The position numbers were made by a program, and so were the translations under genes. The notes beneath the pieces were generated by a model. It made no database searches. It was not told where the DNA came from and worked only from the letters and a program-made list of their open reading frames with translations. From Fen-999 sp044220545 (GTDB taxonomy: Bacteria > Pseudomonadota > Gammaproteobacteria > Burkholderiales > Rhodocyclaceae), in assembly GCA_044220545.1 (NCBI GenBank), contig JBGAQX010000008.1:1-64000 (forward strand): a DNA stretch of 64,000 nt, in the 5' to 3' direction. Shown piece after piece: positions 39,960-48,988 of the stretch. Position 1 is the stretch's first letter, and every line of letters starts with the position of its first letter.

Positions 39960-41558
39960 ATGAGCACTGTAGGCAATGGAACAGGAACCAGCTCGAGCGA
40001 CGTGTCCCGGGCGAAGGATGTAGTGAGCGAGGCGGCGGAGCGGGTTCATAACGCGCGGCGGGATTTCGTGAAGCTGTTCAGTTATGGGGCTGCCGGTCTG
40101 GCGATGGGCGGAGTATCGACGGGCGAGGATGGCCTGCCGGGGTTCATCCCGGGCGCCCTGGCCAAGTCCAGCGGCAAGAGCCCCTACGAGAAGGAGTTCT
40201 CGTTCGCCGGCAATCTGCTTTACATGAACCTCGGCACCACCGGGGCGTCGCCCAAACAGGTGGTCAAGAATTTCCACCAGGACTACAAGGACATCGCCAG
40301 CAGCCCGACCGCCTACTTCTTCGGCCAGCAGGTGATGCGCAACACCATCGCGCCGGGTTTCGGTTGCGACCCCTACGAACTGGTGATGAGTTTCAACACC
40401 ACGGATGGCCTCTGGCGCATCGTCATGGGCATCCCGTTCCAGCCCGGCGACGAGGTGATCACCACCAACATGGAGGAAGATGCCGGCATATCGGCGGTGA
40501 ACATGCTGCGCGACCGTTTCGGCGTGGTGATCAAGACCGTCAACATCCCGACCAATGACGCCTACGGCGACCAGGAGATTCTTGCCCGCTTCCAGGCGCA
40601 GCTAACCAACAAGACCAAGGCGATCCTGTTCTCCTCGCCGATCTACCTGACCGGCGCGCGGCTGCCGGAAAAGGAGCTGTGCCTCTGGGCGGCGGCGCAC
40701 AATGTCATCTCCATCGTCGACGGCGCCCACCTGCCGGGCATGTGTGCCATCAACCTGCACGAGATGGGCTGTGACTTCTTCTCGGGCGCCGGTCACAAGT
40801 GGCAATGCGGCCCGGGCCAGACCGGTTTCCTGTACATCCGCAACGGCAATCATGCGGAGGACCGGACCGTGCAGCGCCCGACCAGCGATTTCGCACCGTT
40901 CGGCGCACCCTCGCCAACCGTGGACATCCTCATCCCCGGCTACCGCAACCCCAATCCGCTGCCCACCTACTACCCCACCAATACCCTGATCTACGGGGCG
41001 GCAGGGATACTCGCCAACGGTGTGCGCAATCCTGCCCATAACATAGCCGCCGTCCTCCAGTTGATCGGCAACGGCAGCCGGCCAACCCAGAAGGCGTTGA
41101 CCGAAGTCTGTCAAATGTGGGATCAGTGGGGGCGGCAGAACATCGAGGACTACCTCGTCTCCCTGGCCCAGTACCTGCGCGCCCGCATCAACACCATTTG
41201 GGGACCACGCGCCCTGTCGGTGCCCTATGCGCCCGGCGTCGCGGCGGTGGCCAAGACCGGTCTGACCTCGTTCAACCCGTTTTCGCCCGGCTTCGACTAC
41301 AACGCCAGCCTCACCGCCAGCCAGTCGAGCAGTCAGGCCGCGGCCTCGTCGGCGGCAGTGGCGACGCTGCGCGCCGACTACGACATCGTGATCCGCAACA
41401 ACTCCGTGCCCCATACGCTGCGCGGCGCCAATGCCGGCCAGAACGCGACCCCCGGCACCTACTCCTCGCCGCTGCGGGTTTCCACGCACCTGTTCCACTC
41501 GCTCGCAGATGTTGACCGGCTGATCGACGCCTTGCTGCAAGTGGTGCCGCACCCCTGA
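39960..41558 (+). CDS. Class V aminotransferase-fold PLP enzyme with Tat-like signal
   Basis: This 532-aa PLP enzyme is of the isopenicillin-N-epimerase/cysteine-desulfurase fold. The PLP-site segments are a TTDG turn (SFNTTDGLWR), an IVDGAHLPG Asp/His pair, and the Schiff-base Lys in GAGHKWQCGPGQTG. Residues about 32-60 (NARRDFVKLFSYGAAGLAMGG) look like a twin-arginine signal, so the enzyme may be exported folded with its cofactor. The C-terminal Ser- and Ala-rich SLTASQSSSQAAASS is an insertion. ATG 39960 follows AGAGGGGA. The substrate is unknown. It lies between lipA and lipB, which are usually adjacent. Confidence 0.8.
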   Translation: MSTVGNGTGTSSSDVSRAKDVVSEAAERVHNARRDFVKLFSYGAAGLAMGGVSTGEDGLPGFIPGALAKSSGKSPYEKEFSFAGNLLYMNLGTTGASPKQVVKNFHQDYKDIASSPTAYFFGQQVMRNTIAPGFGCDPYELVMSFNTTDGLWRIVMGIPFQPGDEVITTNMEEDAGISAVNMLRDRFGVVIKTVNIPTNDAYGDQEILARFQAQLTNKTKAILFSSPIYLTGARLPEKELCLWAAAHNVISIVDGAHLPGMCAINLHEMGCDFFSGAGHKWQCGPGQTGFLYIRNGNHAEDRTVQRPTSDFAPFGAPSPTVDILIPGYRNPNPLPTYYPTNTLIYGAAGILANGVRNPAHNIAAVLQLIGNGSRPTQKALTEVCQMWDQWGRQNIEDYLVSLAQYLRARINTIWGPRALSVPYAPGVAAVAKTGLTSFNPFSPGFDYNASLTASQSSSQAAASSAAVATLRADYDIVIRNNSVPHTLRGANAGQNATPGTYSSPLRVSTHLFHSLADVDRLIDALLQVVPHP

Positions 41559-41583
41559 CCGACCTTGGAGATTAGCCAGAATA

Positions 41584-41619
41584 GGCTGAGGCCGTCGTCG
41601 GTCGACGGCGGCCTCAGCC
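41584..41619. terminator. Long hairpin between convergent PLP enzyme and lipB genes
   Basis: GGCTGAGGCC...GTCG pairs with CGAC...GGCCTCAGCC across a 5-nt loop, with a 3-nt bulge. It fills most of the 63-bp gap between the two stops. No U-run is present, so it may be a bidirectional but weak terminator. Confidence 0.5.
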
Positions 41620-41621
41620 CG

Positions 41622-42233
41622 CTACGGTTCAGCCACCTCGCGGAGTCGCCGTCGCAGCAACCGAGCCAACCGTTCGCCGACGCTCTCCAGACTGGAAACT
41701 TCGCACTGATCGATCATCTGCGTCACCGCCAACCCCGGATACCCGCAGGGATTGATGGCGGCGAAGGAAGCCAAATCCATGGCCACGTTCAGGCTGAGGC
41801 CGTGATAGCTGCAACCGTTCTTGATCTTCAGGCCCAGGGCGGCAATCTTGGCCCCCCGCACATAGACCCCTGGCGCGCCTGGCCGGCGTTCGGCGGCGAC
41901 GCCGCATTCGGCCAGCAGATCGATCACCGCTTGCTCCATGAGGCCGACCAGCCCCTTGACGGTCAGGCCGTTTCTCTTGAGGTCGAGCAGCAGGTAGGCG
42001 ACCAGTTGGCCGGGGCCGTGATAGGTGATCTGGCCACCGCGATCGATCTTCACCACCGGGATGCCGATATCGCGCAGCAGATGCTCGGGCTTGCCGGCCA
42101 GGCCCTGGGTAAACACCGGCGGGTGCTGGCAGAGCCAGATTTCATCGGGTGTTTCGGCGGTGCGGGCGGCGGTGAATTCCCGCATGGCGCGCCAGGTCGG
42201 TTCGTAGTCGACCCGGCCGAGACTGCGAACCAC
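41622..42233 (-). CDS. lipB: Lipoyl(octanoyl) transferase LipB
   Basis: LipB moves octanoyl from acyl carrier protein to lipoyl domains, the step before LipA. Motifs seen are HPPVFTQG, the RGGQITYHGPGQLVAY block, GAKIAALGLKIKNGCSYHG with the catalytic Lys, and NPCGYPGL with the catalytic Cys. GTG 42233 gives 203 aa beginning VRSLGRVDYEPTW, in line with family N-termini. GTG 42254 would add seven residues inside the DUF493 gene. It overlaps the DUF493 stop, so it is the last gene of the cell-wall operon. Confidence 0.95.
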   Translation of the reverse strand: MVRSLGRVDYEPTWRAMREFTAARTAETPDEIWLCQHPPVFTQGLAGKPEHLLRDIGIPVVKIDRGGQITYHGPGQLVAYLLLDLKRNGLTVKGLVGLMEQAVIDLLAECGVAAERRPGAPGVYVRGAKIAALGLKIKNGCSYHGLSLNVAMDLASFAAINPCGYPGLAVTQMIDQCEVSSLESVGERLARLLRRRLREVAEP

Positions 42234-42496
42234 TAGAGAACGATCTTGACCCACGGATGGCTGGTCAGGTCGCGGTAGAGCGCGTCGAGTTGCGCCTTCG
42301 AGGTGGCGCGCACCGTGCAGGTGAGCGACAGGTAGTTGCCGGCTTTGGAGGGGCGCATGTCCATCGCCGCCGCGTCGAACTCCGGCGCATGGCGGGCAAC
42401 GACTTCGAGGATGGCCTGGGCGAACCCTTCGCGGCTGGCGCCCATCACCTTGATCGGGAAATCGCAGGGAAACTCGATCAGGGTTTCGTCAGCCAC
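42233..42496 (-). CDS. ybeD: DUF493 (YbeD-like) protein
   Basis: This 87-aa protein has a ferredoxin-like fold of the YbeD family, nearly always next to lipB. The conserved start LIEFPCDFPIKVMG and the end LTSHPWVKIVL are seen. The start is GTG 42496 (or GTG 42499), overlapping the end of the aminotransferase gene. The function is unproven; members are thought to be small regulatory or binding proteins. Its stop overlaps the lipB start. Confidence 0.9.
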   Translation of the reverse strand: MADETLIEFPCDFPIKVMGASREGFAQAILEVVARHAPEFDAAAMDMRPSKAGNYLSLTCTVRATSKAQLDALYRDLTSHPWVKIVL

Positions 42497-43340
42497 CACG
42501 CATGACTTTCTGTTTGAACTCCTGATACCAGCCGTGCATGCGCGCAAATACCGGCCCTGGCGTACCCGTGCCAACCGGCCGGCCGTCGAGACCGACGATG
42601 GGCAGCACCTCCTTCGTCGAGGAGGTCATCCAGAGTTCGTCGGCGCGCCGAACTTCCTCGTCGCGGATATCCCGCACCTCGTGCGGCAGGCCATGCGCGG
42701 CGGCCAGTTCCAGCACCACGTCGTAGGTGATGCCGGTCAGCATCAGGTGGTTCCGGGGCGGCGCCAGCAAGGTGCCGTCCTTGACCATGAAGATGTTGGA
42801 AGCGGCACCCTCGGTCAGGCAGCCATCGCGGAACAGCAGCGTCTCCATGCAGCCGGCGTCGATGGCCATCTGGCGCAACAGGCAATTGGCCAGGAGCGAA
42901 GTCACTTTGAGGTCGCAGCGCAGCCAGCGGAAGTCGGCGGCCGAAATGGCACAGATGCCCTTTTCACGCTGTTCGGCGGGCGGCGTATGCAGCGGCTCGC
43001 CCATGATGAAGACCGTCGGCGTCACCACCTTGGGGAAGGCGTGGTTGCGTACCGCCATGGGGCCACGACTGATCTGTACCAGGACCGACTGGTCGTCGGT
43101 CTCGCCCTGTTCGACGATCCGGCCGATCAGGGCCGTCCATTCGGCCAGGGTATGCGGATTGGCCAGGCGCATGCCGTCCAGGCTGCCTTGCAGGCGCTTC
43201 AGGTGCTCGGCGAGGCGGAAGGGTCGGCGGGAATAGACGGGGATGACTTCATAGACACCATCGCCGAACAGGAAACCCCGGTCCATGACCGGCACCTTCG
43301 CCTGATCGAGCGGCAGGAACTCACCATTGAGATAAACCAT
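42489..43340 (-). CDS. dat: D-amino acid aminotransferase
   Basis: This fold-type IV PLP aminotransferase makes D-alanine or D-glutamate for peptidoglycan. The PLP Lys is in RCDLKVTSLLAN, with the typical start VYLNGEFLPLDQAKVPVMDRGFLFGDGVYE (seen in parts) and CLTEGAASNIFMVKDG. The 283-aa length fits D-alanine transaminases. ATG 43340 overlaps the dacC stop (TGATG). Its place directly after a D,D-carboxypeptidase suggests a role in cell-wall D-amino acid supply or recycling. Confidence 0.9.
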   Translation of the reverse strand: MVYLNGEFLPLDQAKVPVMDRGFLFGDGVYEVIPVYSRRPFRLAEHLKRLQGSLDGMRLANPHTLAEWTALIGRIVEQGETDDQSVLVQISRGPMAVRNHAFPKVVTPTVFIMGEPLHTPPAEQREKGICAISAADFRWLRCDLKVTSLLANCLLRQMAIDAGCMETLLFRDGCLTEGAASNIFMVKDGTLLAPPRNHLMLTGITYDVVLELAAAHGLPHEVRDIRDEEVRRADELWMTSSTKEVLPIVGLDGRPVGTGTPGPVFARMHGWYQEFKQKVMRGG

Positions 43341-44473
43341 CACTGGAACCATAGCATCAGGGTATCCCAGGCACGACCGAACACGCCGGCGACGGGGACA
43401 TCCTCGAGCGCGACGACCGGGTATTCGCCCCATGGCCGTGTTTCGCCGCCTTGGTCGACCGACAGCTTCAAGGTGCCCACCTTCTGGCCCTGCCGCACCG
43501 GCGCCAGCAAAGGCTGCATGCTGACCAACTGCACTTTCATCTTGTCCACCACGCCTTTCGGCAGGGACAGCACGAAGTCGTCGAGAAAGCCGGCCTTGAC
43601 CGTGCCCTGCCGGCCCTTGAACACCTTGAGTTGCGAGAGCACCTGCCCCTTCTCGTAGAGACGCACGGCGTCGAAATTCTGGAAGCCGTGGTTGAGCAGC
43701 CGCTGCGATTCCTGGGCGCGCAGGGCGTCGGAATCGGCCCCGAGCAGCACGGAGATCAGACGCCGCGGGCCGCGCTTACTCGAGGCGATCAGGCAATAGC
43801 CGGCGGCCTCGGTATGGCCGGTCTTGACGCCATCGACGGTCGGATCGAGCCAGAGCAGCCGGTTGCGATTGGGCTGGGTGATGCGGTTGTAGTTGTATTC
43901 TTTCTTGGAATAGATCGGGTAGTACTCTGGAAAGTCGCGGATGATGGCCTGGGCCAGGCGGGCCAGATCGCGCGCCGTCGAATAGTGTTGTGGATCGGGC
44001 AGGCCGGTGGTGTTGACGTAGTGGGTCTTGGTCAGCCCCAGCCGCTGGGCTTCCAGGTTCATGCGCTGGACGAACACCTCCTCAGTGCCGGAAATGGCTT
44101 CGGCAAGGGCGATGCAGGCATCGTTGCCAGACTGGATGATCATGCCATGCACAAGCTCGTTGACCGTCACCGGTCGCTTGGGCTCGATGAACATGCGCGA
44201 ACCAATCGTCTTCCAGGCCTTCTCGGAGACGGGCACCACCTGGTCCGGTTTCAGGCTGCCCTGCTTGAGCGCGGCAAAGGTCAGATACGCCGTCATCAGC
44301 TTGGTCAGCGAGGCCGGTTCGACTCGCTCGTCGGCGCCGTTCTCGACCAGCGGCTGGCCGGACGCATGGTCGAGCAGCAACCAGGCGCGGGCGGCCACGG
44401 GTGGCGGCGTGACGCCCTGGGCATGGATCAGGGTTGTCGCCAAAAGGGACAGCAGAAATACCAAAGCGCGCAT
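43340..44473 (-). CDS. dacC: D-alanyl-D-alanine carboxypeptidase (PBP5/6 family)
   Basis: This low-molecular-mass penicillin-binding protein trims the terminal D-Ala of peptidoglycan stem peptides. The active-site triad of motifs is S55-L-T-K58, SGN at 115-117, and KTG at 217-219. A signal peptide (RALVFLLSLLATTLIHAQG) and a C-terminal PBP5_C domain ending in an amphipathic, membrane-binding helix (GRAWDTLMLWFQ) are seen. The length is 377 aa. It is placed 42 bp after rlpA and overlaps dat. Confidence 0.95.
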   Translation of the reverse strand: MRALVFLLSLLATTLIHAQGVTPPPVAARAWLLLDHASGQPLVENGADERVEPASLTKLMTAYLTFAALKQGSLKPDQVVPVSEKAWKTIGSRMFIEPKRPVTVNELVHGMIIQSGNDACIALAEAISGTEEVFVQRMNLEAQRLGLTKTHYVNTTGLPDPQHYSTARDLARLAQAIIRDFPEYYPIYSKKEYNYNRITQPNRNRLLWLDPTVDGVKTGHTEAAGYCLIASSKRGPRRLISVLLGADSDALRAQESQRLLNHGFQNFDAVRLYEKGQVLSQLKVFKGRQGTVKAGFLDDFVLSLPKGVVDKMKVQLVSMQPLLAPVRQGQKVGTLKLSVDQGGETRPWGEYPVVALEDVPVAGVFGRAWDTLMLWFQ

Positions 44474-44515
44474 GGGATCGATGTGTTGCGGGGAAGGAGC
44501 GCGGATTATATCGCC

Positions 44516-45466
44516 CTACCTCTGCACGACCACCGGCTTGAAGTCGAGCAGCTCGGCGATCTTGTCGGCCGTGCGACGGGCCTCCTCGCGGTCGACCCAG
44601 GGGCCGAGTTGCAGCCGGTACATGCCGCCGCCGGGCTTGACCACGAGACGATCGGCGAAACCACCCAGCTCGCGGGCAAGCCGGCCGCGCAAGGCTTCGG
44701 CGTTGTCGGCGTTGCTGAAGGCGCCGAGCTGAAGGTAGATGCCGCGGGCGTCCTTCACCTCCGGCAGTACCCGCGGCGACGGTTCGGACAACAGGAGTTG
44801 GGCGAGGGGGTCGTCGTCGGGTGGTGGCACCGCGGCCAGCGCCGTCTCCTGCCCGGGCAGGATGCTCTCCACCTCGACCAGGGTGCTGCCGTTGCCGACG
44901 TAGCCGAGTTTCCAGGCGGCACTGTAGGAGAGGTCGATGACCCGGTCATGCAGGAACGGGCCGCGATCGTTGACGCGCAGTACCACCGAGCGTCCATTGC
45001 CGGGATTGCTCACCCGCACATAGGACGGAATGGGCAGCGTCGGGTGAGCGGCGGTCATGCCGTACATGTCGTAAGGCTCGCCGCTGGAAGTCTTCTGGCC
45101 GTGGAACTTGCGGCCATACCAACTGGCGACGCCGCGAGCCCGGTAGGGCGTGCGGGCGCGCAGCGGCACATAGTCGCGGCCGAGCACCGAATAGGGATTG
45201 TTGGCGAAGCGATGCAGGGGTTCGCTCTTCGGCACCGCATCGGGAATGGCGTCGATGTTGTCCGGCGGATTGTCGCCCGGGCCGTCGTCCTGATAGAAGC
45301 CGCCGCCCTTCTTCAGCACGTAGGCGGGCGCTTTGGTCGACGGGGTAGGCGGCATCGGCCTGGTCGCGGCGGGCGGCAACTCGGCGCGGTCGACCACCGG
45401 TCGTGGCGTCTGCGTGCCGCAGGCCGCCAGGAGGACCGCCAGGAGTGGGGCATGGCGATGGATCAT
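44516..45466 (-). CDS. rlpA: Septal ring lytic transglycosylase RlpA
   Basis: This is a lipoprotein of 316 aa. The lipobox is LLAACG, with the modified Cys at residue 16. The RlpA double-psi beta-barrel has GVASWYGRKFHGQKTSSGE, AAHPTLPIPSYVRV and the catalytic-type NDRGPF. The C-terminal SPOR domain (YLQLGAFSNADNAEALRGRL) binds denuded glycan at the septum. ATG 45466 overlaps the rodA stop (ATGA). It is a member of the shape and division operon. Confidence 0.95.
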   Translation of the reverse strand: MIHRHAPLLAVLLAACGTQTPRPVVDRAELPPAATRPMPPTPSTKAPAYVLKKGGGFYQDDGPGDNPPDNIDAIPDAVPKSEPLHRFANNPYSVLGRDYVPLRARTPYRARGVASWYGRKFHGQKTSSGEPYDMYGMTAAHPTLPIPSYVRVSNPGNGRSVVLRVNDRGPFLHDRVIDLSYSAAWKLGYVGNGSTLVEVESILPGQETALAAVPPPDDDPLAQLLLSEPSPRVLPEVKDARGIYLQLGAFSNADNAEALRGRLARELGGFADRLVVKPGGGMYRLQLGPWVDREEARRTADKIAELLDFKPVVVQR

Positions 45467-46560
45467 TTCTGAATCAGCATGCGATGGCGGTGAATGCTCA
45501 TGAGGATGCCGATACCCAGGAACAGGGTGACCAGCGCCGTTCCACCATAGCTGATCAGCGGCAGCGGCACCCCCACGACCGGCAGGATGCCGCTGACCAT
45601 GCCCATGTTCACGAAGGCGTAGGTGAAAAAGATCAGGGTGATGGCGCCCGCCAGCAGGCGGGAAAACAAGGTCGGCGCGGCGGCGGCGATCATCAGTCCG
45701 CGCCCGATCAGCAGGGCGTAAACCAGCAGCAGCGCGGCGGTGCCAAGCAGGCCGAACTCTTCCGAGAGCACGGCGAAGATGAAGTCGGTATGGCGTTCGG
45801 GTATGAACTCCAGTTGCGCCTGGGTGCCCTGCCCCCAGCCCTTGCCGAGGAAGCCGCCGGAGCCGATGGCGATGGTCGATTGAATGATGTGGAAACCCTT
45901 GCCGAGCGGGTCCTTTTCCGGGTCGAGCAAGGTCAGTATCCGGGCACGCTGGTAGTCGCGCAGGAAGCCCCAGGCTAGCGGCGCCGCCGCCGCCGCGCCG
46001 AACGCCAGGCCGGCAATGATCTTCCAGGGCAGGCCGGCCAGGAAGATGACGTAGAAGCCGGCGGCAAAGACGAGGATAGCGGTGCCGAGATCCGGCTGCC
46101 GGGCGATCAGCGCCGTCGGCACCAGCAGGATCAATGCGGCCACCGCGTAGTCGCGCAGGCGCAGCAGCGCCTCGTGTTTCTGGAAGTACCAGGCGAGCAT
46201 CAGCGGCATGGCGATCTTCATGATCTCCGAGGGCTGGGCGCGCATGAAGCCAAGATTGAGCCAGCGCCGCGCACCCTTGGAGACGTCGCCGAACAACGCC
46301 ACCGCGATCAGCAGGGCGATGCCGGCGATGTACACGGGCAGCGCCAGGTGCATCAGACGCTGGGGTGGCATTTGCGCCACCAGCCGCATGATCACCAGGG
46401 CAACCGACATGTTGAGCAATTGGCTGGTCATGCGCTCCGGCGAGGCGCTGCCGACCACCCCCAGAGCGGTCAGCAACAGCAGTATGGCCAGCAGGAACAG
46501 CGGCCAGTCGATGGGGGCGATCAACCGTTGCCAGAGAACGCGGGGGTGCCATCGGTTCAT
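45463..46560 (-). CDS. rodA: Rod-shape peptidoglycan polymerase RodA
   Basis: This SEDS-family glycosyltransferase extends glycan strands with PBP2 in the elongasome. About ten membrane helices are seen. Conserved SEDS features include SKGARRWLNLG, QPSEIMKIAM, ARQPDLGTAILV with the catalytic Asp, ERHTDFIFAVLSEEFG, and GVPLPLISYGGTA. The length is 365 aa. It starts 7 bp after mrdA and overlaps rlpA. Confidence 0.96.
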   Translation of the reverse strand: MNRWHPRVLWQRLIAPIDWPLFLLAILLLLTALGVVGSASPERMTSQLLNMSVALVIMRLVAQMPPQRLMHLALPVYIAGIALLIAVALFGDVSKGARRWLNLGFMRAQPSEIMKIAMPLMLAWYFQKHEALLRLRDYAVAALILLVPTALIARQPDLGTAILVFAAGFYVIFLAGLPWKIIAGLAFGAAAAAPLAWGFLRDYQRARILTLLDPEKDPLGKGFHIIQSTIAIGSGGFLGKGWGQGTQAQLEFIPERHTDFIFAVLSEEFGLLGTAALLLVYALLIGRGLMIAAAAPTLFSRLLAGAITLIFFTYAFVNMGMVSGILPVVGVPLPLISYGGTALVTLFLGIGILMSIHRHRMLIQK

Positions 46561-46567
46561 GACGCGC

Positions 46568-48457
46568 CTAGTCCTCCTCCGGCTCGGCTTCTTCAGCCGG
46601 CGCCGGGGCGTTCGGCACCTTGCCGAGCAGGTAGTAGTCCAACACCTGACGGGCGATCGGAGCCGCCGCCTGGGCGCCGAAGCCGCCGTTTTCCACCAGC
46701 ACCGCCAGGGCGATCTTCGGCTGGTCGGCGGGCGCGAAGGCGATGAAGAGCGCGTGATCGCGCAGCTCCTTCTTGACGCCGCTTTCCTTGTACTGGGCGC
46801 CCTTCAACGAATACACCTGGGCCGTGCCGGTCTTGCCGGCCGATTCGTAGCCCGCCCCGGCGAAGGCCCGCGCGCCGGTGCCCTCCTTGTTCACCCCGAC
46901 CATGGCGTGCTTGATGGCGTCGATGTGCTCCTGCTTGAGTGGAATGGTCCGTGCCGGCTGCGCGGCGATCGGCGTCGTTTCGCCGGTGCGCGAATCGGTC
47001 ACATGCCCGACCAGATGGGGCCGAAACATCACACCGTTGTTGGCCAGGGTCGCCATCGCCTGGGCCAACTGGATCGGCGTGTAGGCGTTGTAGCCCTGGC
47101 CGATACCGATGGAGATGGTTTCGCCGGCGTACCACTTCTGCTGCTCGGGCTTCTTGAAGCGCTTGCGCTTCCACTCTTGCGAAGGCAACACACCCTCGGA
47201 TTCGCCATCGATATCGACGCCGGTGCGCTGGCCGAAGCCGAACTGACGCATGAAGCTGGCGATGTGGTCGATGCCGAGGTCGTTGGCCAGTATGTAGTAG
47301 TAGGTATCGCAGGAGGCGACAATGGACTTGTACATATCCACCGAGCCGTGGCCACCCTTCTTGTCGTCGCGGAAGGTGTGGTTGCCGAAAGTATAGAAAC
47401 CCGGATCGAAAATGGTCTGCTCCGGCCGCCGCTTGCCGAGCGTCAGGGCCGCCAGAGCCATGTAGGGCTTGAACGTCGAACCGGGTGGATAGGCGCCGTT
47501 GAGCGCCCGGTTGACCATCGGCTTGTCGGGCGAAGTGTTCAACTCCTCCCAGTCCTGGGTGGCGATGCCATCGACGAACAGGTTGGGATCGTAGTTGGGC
47601 ACCGAGACCATTGCCAGAATGCCGCCAGTGGCCGGCTCGATGGCCACCAGCGACCCCTTGCGATCGCCGAAGGCCTTCTCGGCGATTTCCTGTAGCCGGA
47701 CATCGATGGTCAAGGACAGATTGTTGCCCGCCACCGGCGCGGTACGCGCCAGCGTGCGCACCGCGTGGCCGCCGGCATCGACCTCGACCTGCTCGAAACC
47801 GGTAATGCCGTGCAGGTCGAACTCGTAGTGCTGTTCGAGGCCCGTCTTGCCGAAATGGTCGGTGCCCCGGTAGTTGGCCCCCTGATCTTCCTCTTCGATC
47901 TTGCCGAGGTCGTGATCGTTGATGCGGCCTATGTAGCCGAGCACGTGCGAAGCGAAAGCGCCGGCGGGATATTGGCGGAACAGGCGCGCCTTGATGTCGA
48001 AGCCGGGGAAGCGATAGCGGTGGGCGACGAATTTCGCCACCTCGTCGTCGGTCAGGCGCGTGCGGATGGGCACGGACTCGAAGTTCTTGCTCTCCTCGAG
48101 CAGCTTCTTGAAGCGCTTGCGATCCTTGGGCAGAACGTCGATGATTCCGGCCAACTCGTCGATGGCGGTTTCCAGTTCACCGCGAATCTTGGCCGGCGTG
48201 ATTTCCAGCGTGTAGGCGGAATAGTTGCGCGCCAGCACGACGCCGTTGCGGTCGACGATCAGGCCCCGGTTGGGCACGATCGGCACCAGCGAGATGCGGT
48301 TGTCCTCGGCGCGCGTCTGGTAGTAGTCGTGCTGGACGATCTGTAGCCAGACAAAACGGGCGAACAGCGCGCCAAAACAGAGCAACACGAAGCCGCCCGC
48401 GATCGTCAGGCGGCTTCTGAAACGCTCGAGGTCCTCCTGGGGGTTCTTGAATTCCAC
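46568..48457 (-). CDS. mrdA: Penicillin-binding protein 2 (MrdA)
   Basis: This transpeptidase crosslinks new side-wall peptidoglycan with RodA. An N-terminal membrane helix (19-40), a PBP dimer (pedestal) domain (about 60-230) and a transpeptidase domain are seen. The active-site motifs are S327-T-F-K330, SCD (VASCDTYYY) and KTG (ESAGKTGTAQV). The 629-aa length is normal. The acidic tail EEAEPEED is an added low-complexity end. It is 9 bp after mreD. Confidence 0.96.
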   Translation of the reverse strand: MEFKNPQEDLERFRSRLTIAGGFVLLCFGALFARFVWLQIVQHDYYQTRAEDNRISLVPIVPNRGLIVDRNGVVLARNYSAYTLEITPAKIRGELETAIDELAGIIDVLPKDRKRFKKLLEESKNFESVPIRTRLTDDEVAKFVAHRYRFPGFDIKARLFRQYPAGAFASHVLGYIGRINDHDLGKIEEEDQGANYRGTDHFGKTGLEQHYEFDLHGITGFEQVEVDAGGHAVRTLARTAPVAGNNLSLTIDVRLQEIAEKAFGDRKGSLVAIEPATGGILAMVSVPNYDPNLFVDGIATQDWEELNTSPDKPMVNRALNGAYPPGSTFKPYMALAALTLGKRRPEQTIFDPGFYTFGNHTFRDDKKGGHGSVDMYKSIVASCDTYYYILANDLGIDHIASFMRQFGFGQRTGVDIDGESEGVLPSQEWKRKRFKKPEQQKWYAGETISIGIGQGYNAYTPIQLAQAMATLANNGVMFRPHLVGHVTDSRTGETTPIAAQPARTIPLKQEHIDAIKHAMVGVNKEGTGARAFAGAGYESAGKTGTAQVYSLKGAQYKESGVKKELRDHALFIAFAPADQPKIALAVLVENGGFGAQAAAPIARQVLDYYLLGKVPNAPAPAEEAEPEED

Positions 48458-48466
48458 GGCGGCGCG

Positions 48467-48988
48467 TCAGATGGGCCGATTGTCGTCGCGCTCGACGGGC
48501 TGGAACTGCGGCAGCAGCAGCAGATAGGTCAGCGGGTACCAGAACAAGGCGCCGAACAGACTGCCGGCAAACCAGAGCACGCCGGGAAATTCGGCGCCAG
48601 CAACCAGGCGGGTCGCCAGCATGACCACCTGCGCCCCGAGCAGCAGCGGCAGCACCTGCAAGGCCTGTTGCAGAAGCGGAAACCAGAGGATGCGCCGCGA
48701 CAGGCCGTTGGCGGCAAAAGCCAGCAACACGTAAGCCAGGGCGTGCTGGCCCATGATGCTGGCATCGGCGACATCCATGATCAGACCAAACACGAACGCG
48801 GCGCCCATGCTGACCTTCAATGGCTGGTGGATGCACCAGAAGGTCAACGCCAGGGCCACCCAGTCGGGAACGACCGGGAATCGACCCAACGGCACCAGAT
48901 TGGCGAACAGCGCCAGACTCAGGGTCAGAAAGATGAACCAGTTTCTGGCGGGCAGCAGAATTCTGCGGGAGGACTGGGTGGGTTGCAT
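48467..48988 (-). CDS. mreD: Rod-shape protein MreD
   Basis: This 173-aa inner-membrane protein has about five to six membrane segments and MreD features (VPDWVALALTFWCIHQP, FGLIMDVADASIMGQHALAY). It is part of the MreBCD elongation complex. ATG 48988 shares one base with the mreC stop, which suggests coupled translation. Confidence 0.93.
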   Translation of the reverse strand: MQPTQSSRRILLPARNWFIFLTLSLALFANLVPLGRFPVVPDWVALALTFWCIHQPLKVSMGAAFVFGLIMDVADASIMGQHALAYVLLAFAANGLSRRILWFPLLQQALQVLPLLLGAQVVMLATRLVAGAEFPGVLWFAGSLFGALFWYPLTYLLLLPQFQPVERDDNRPI

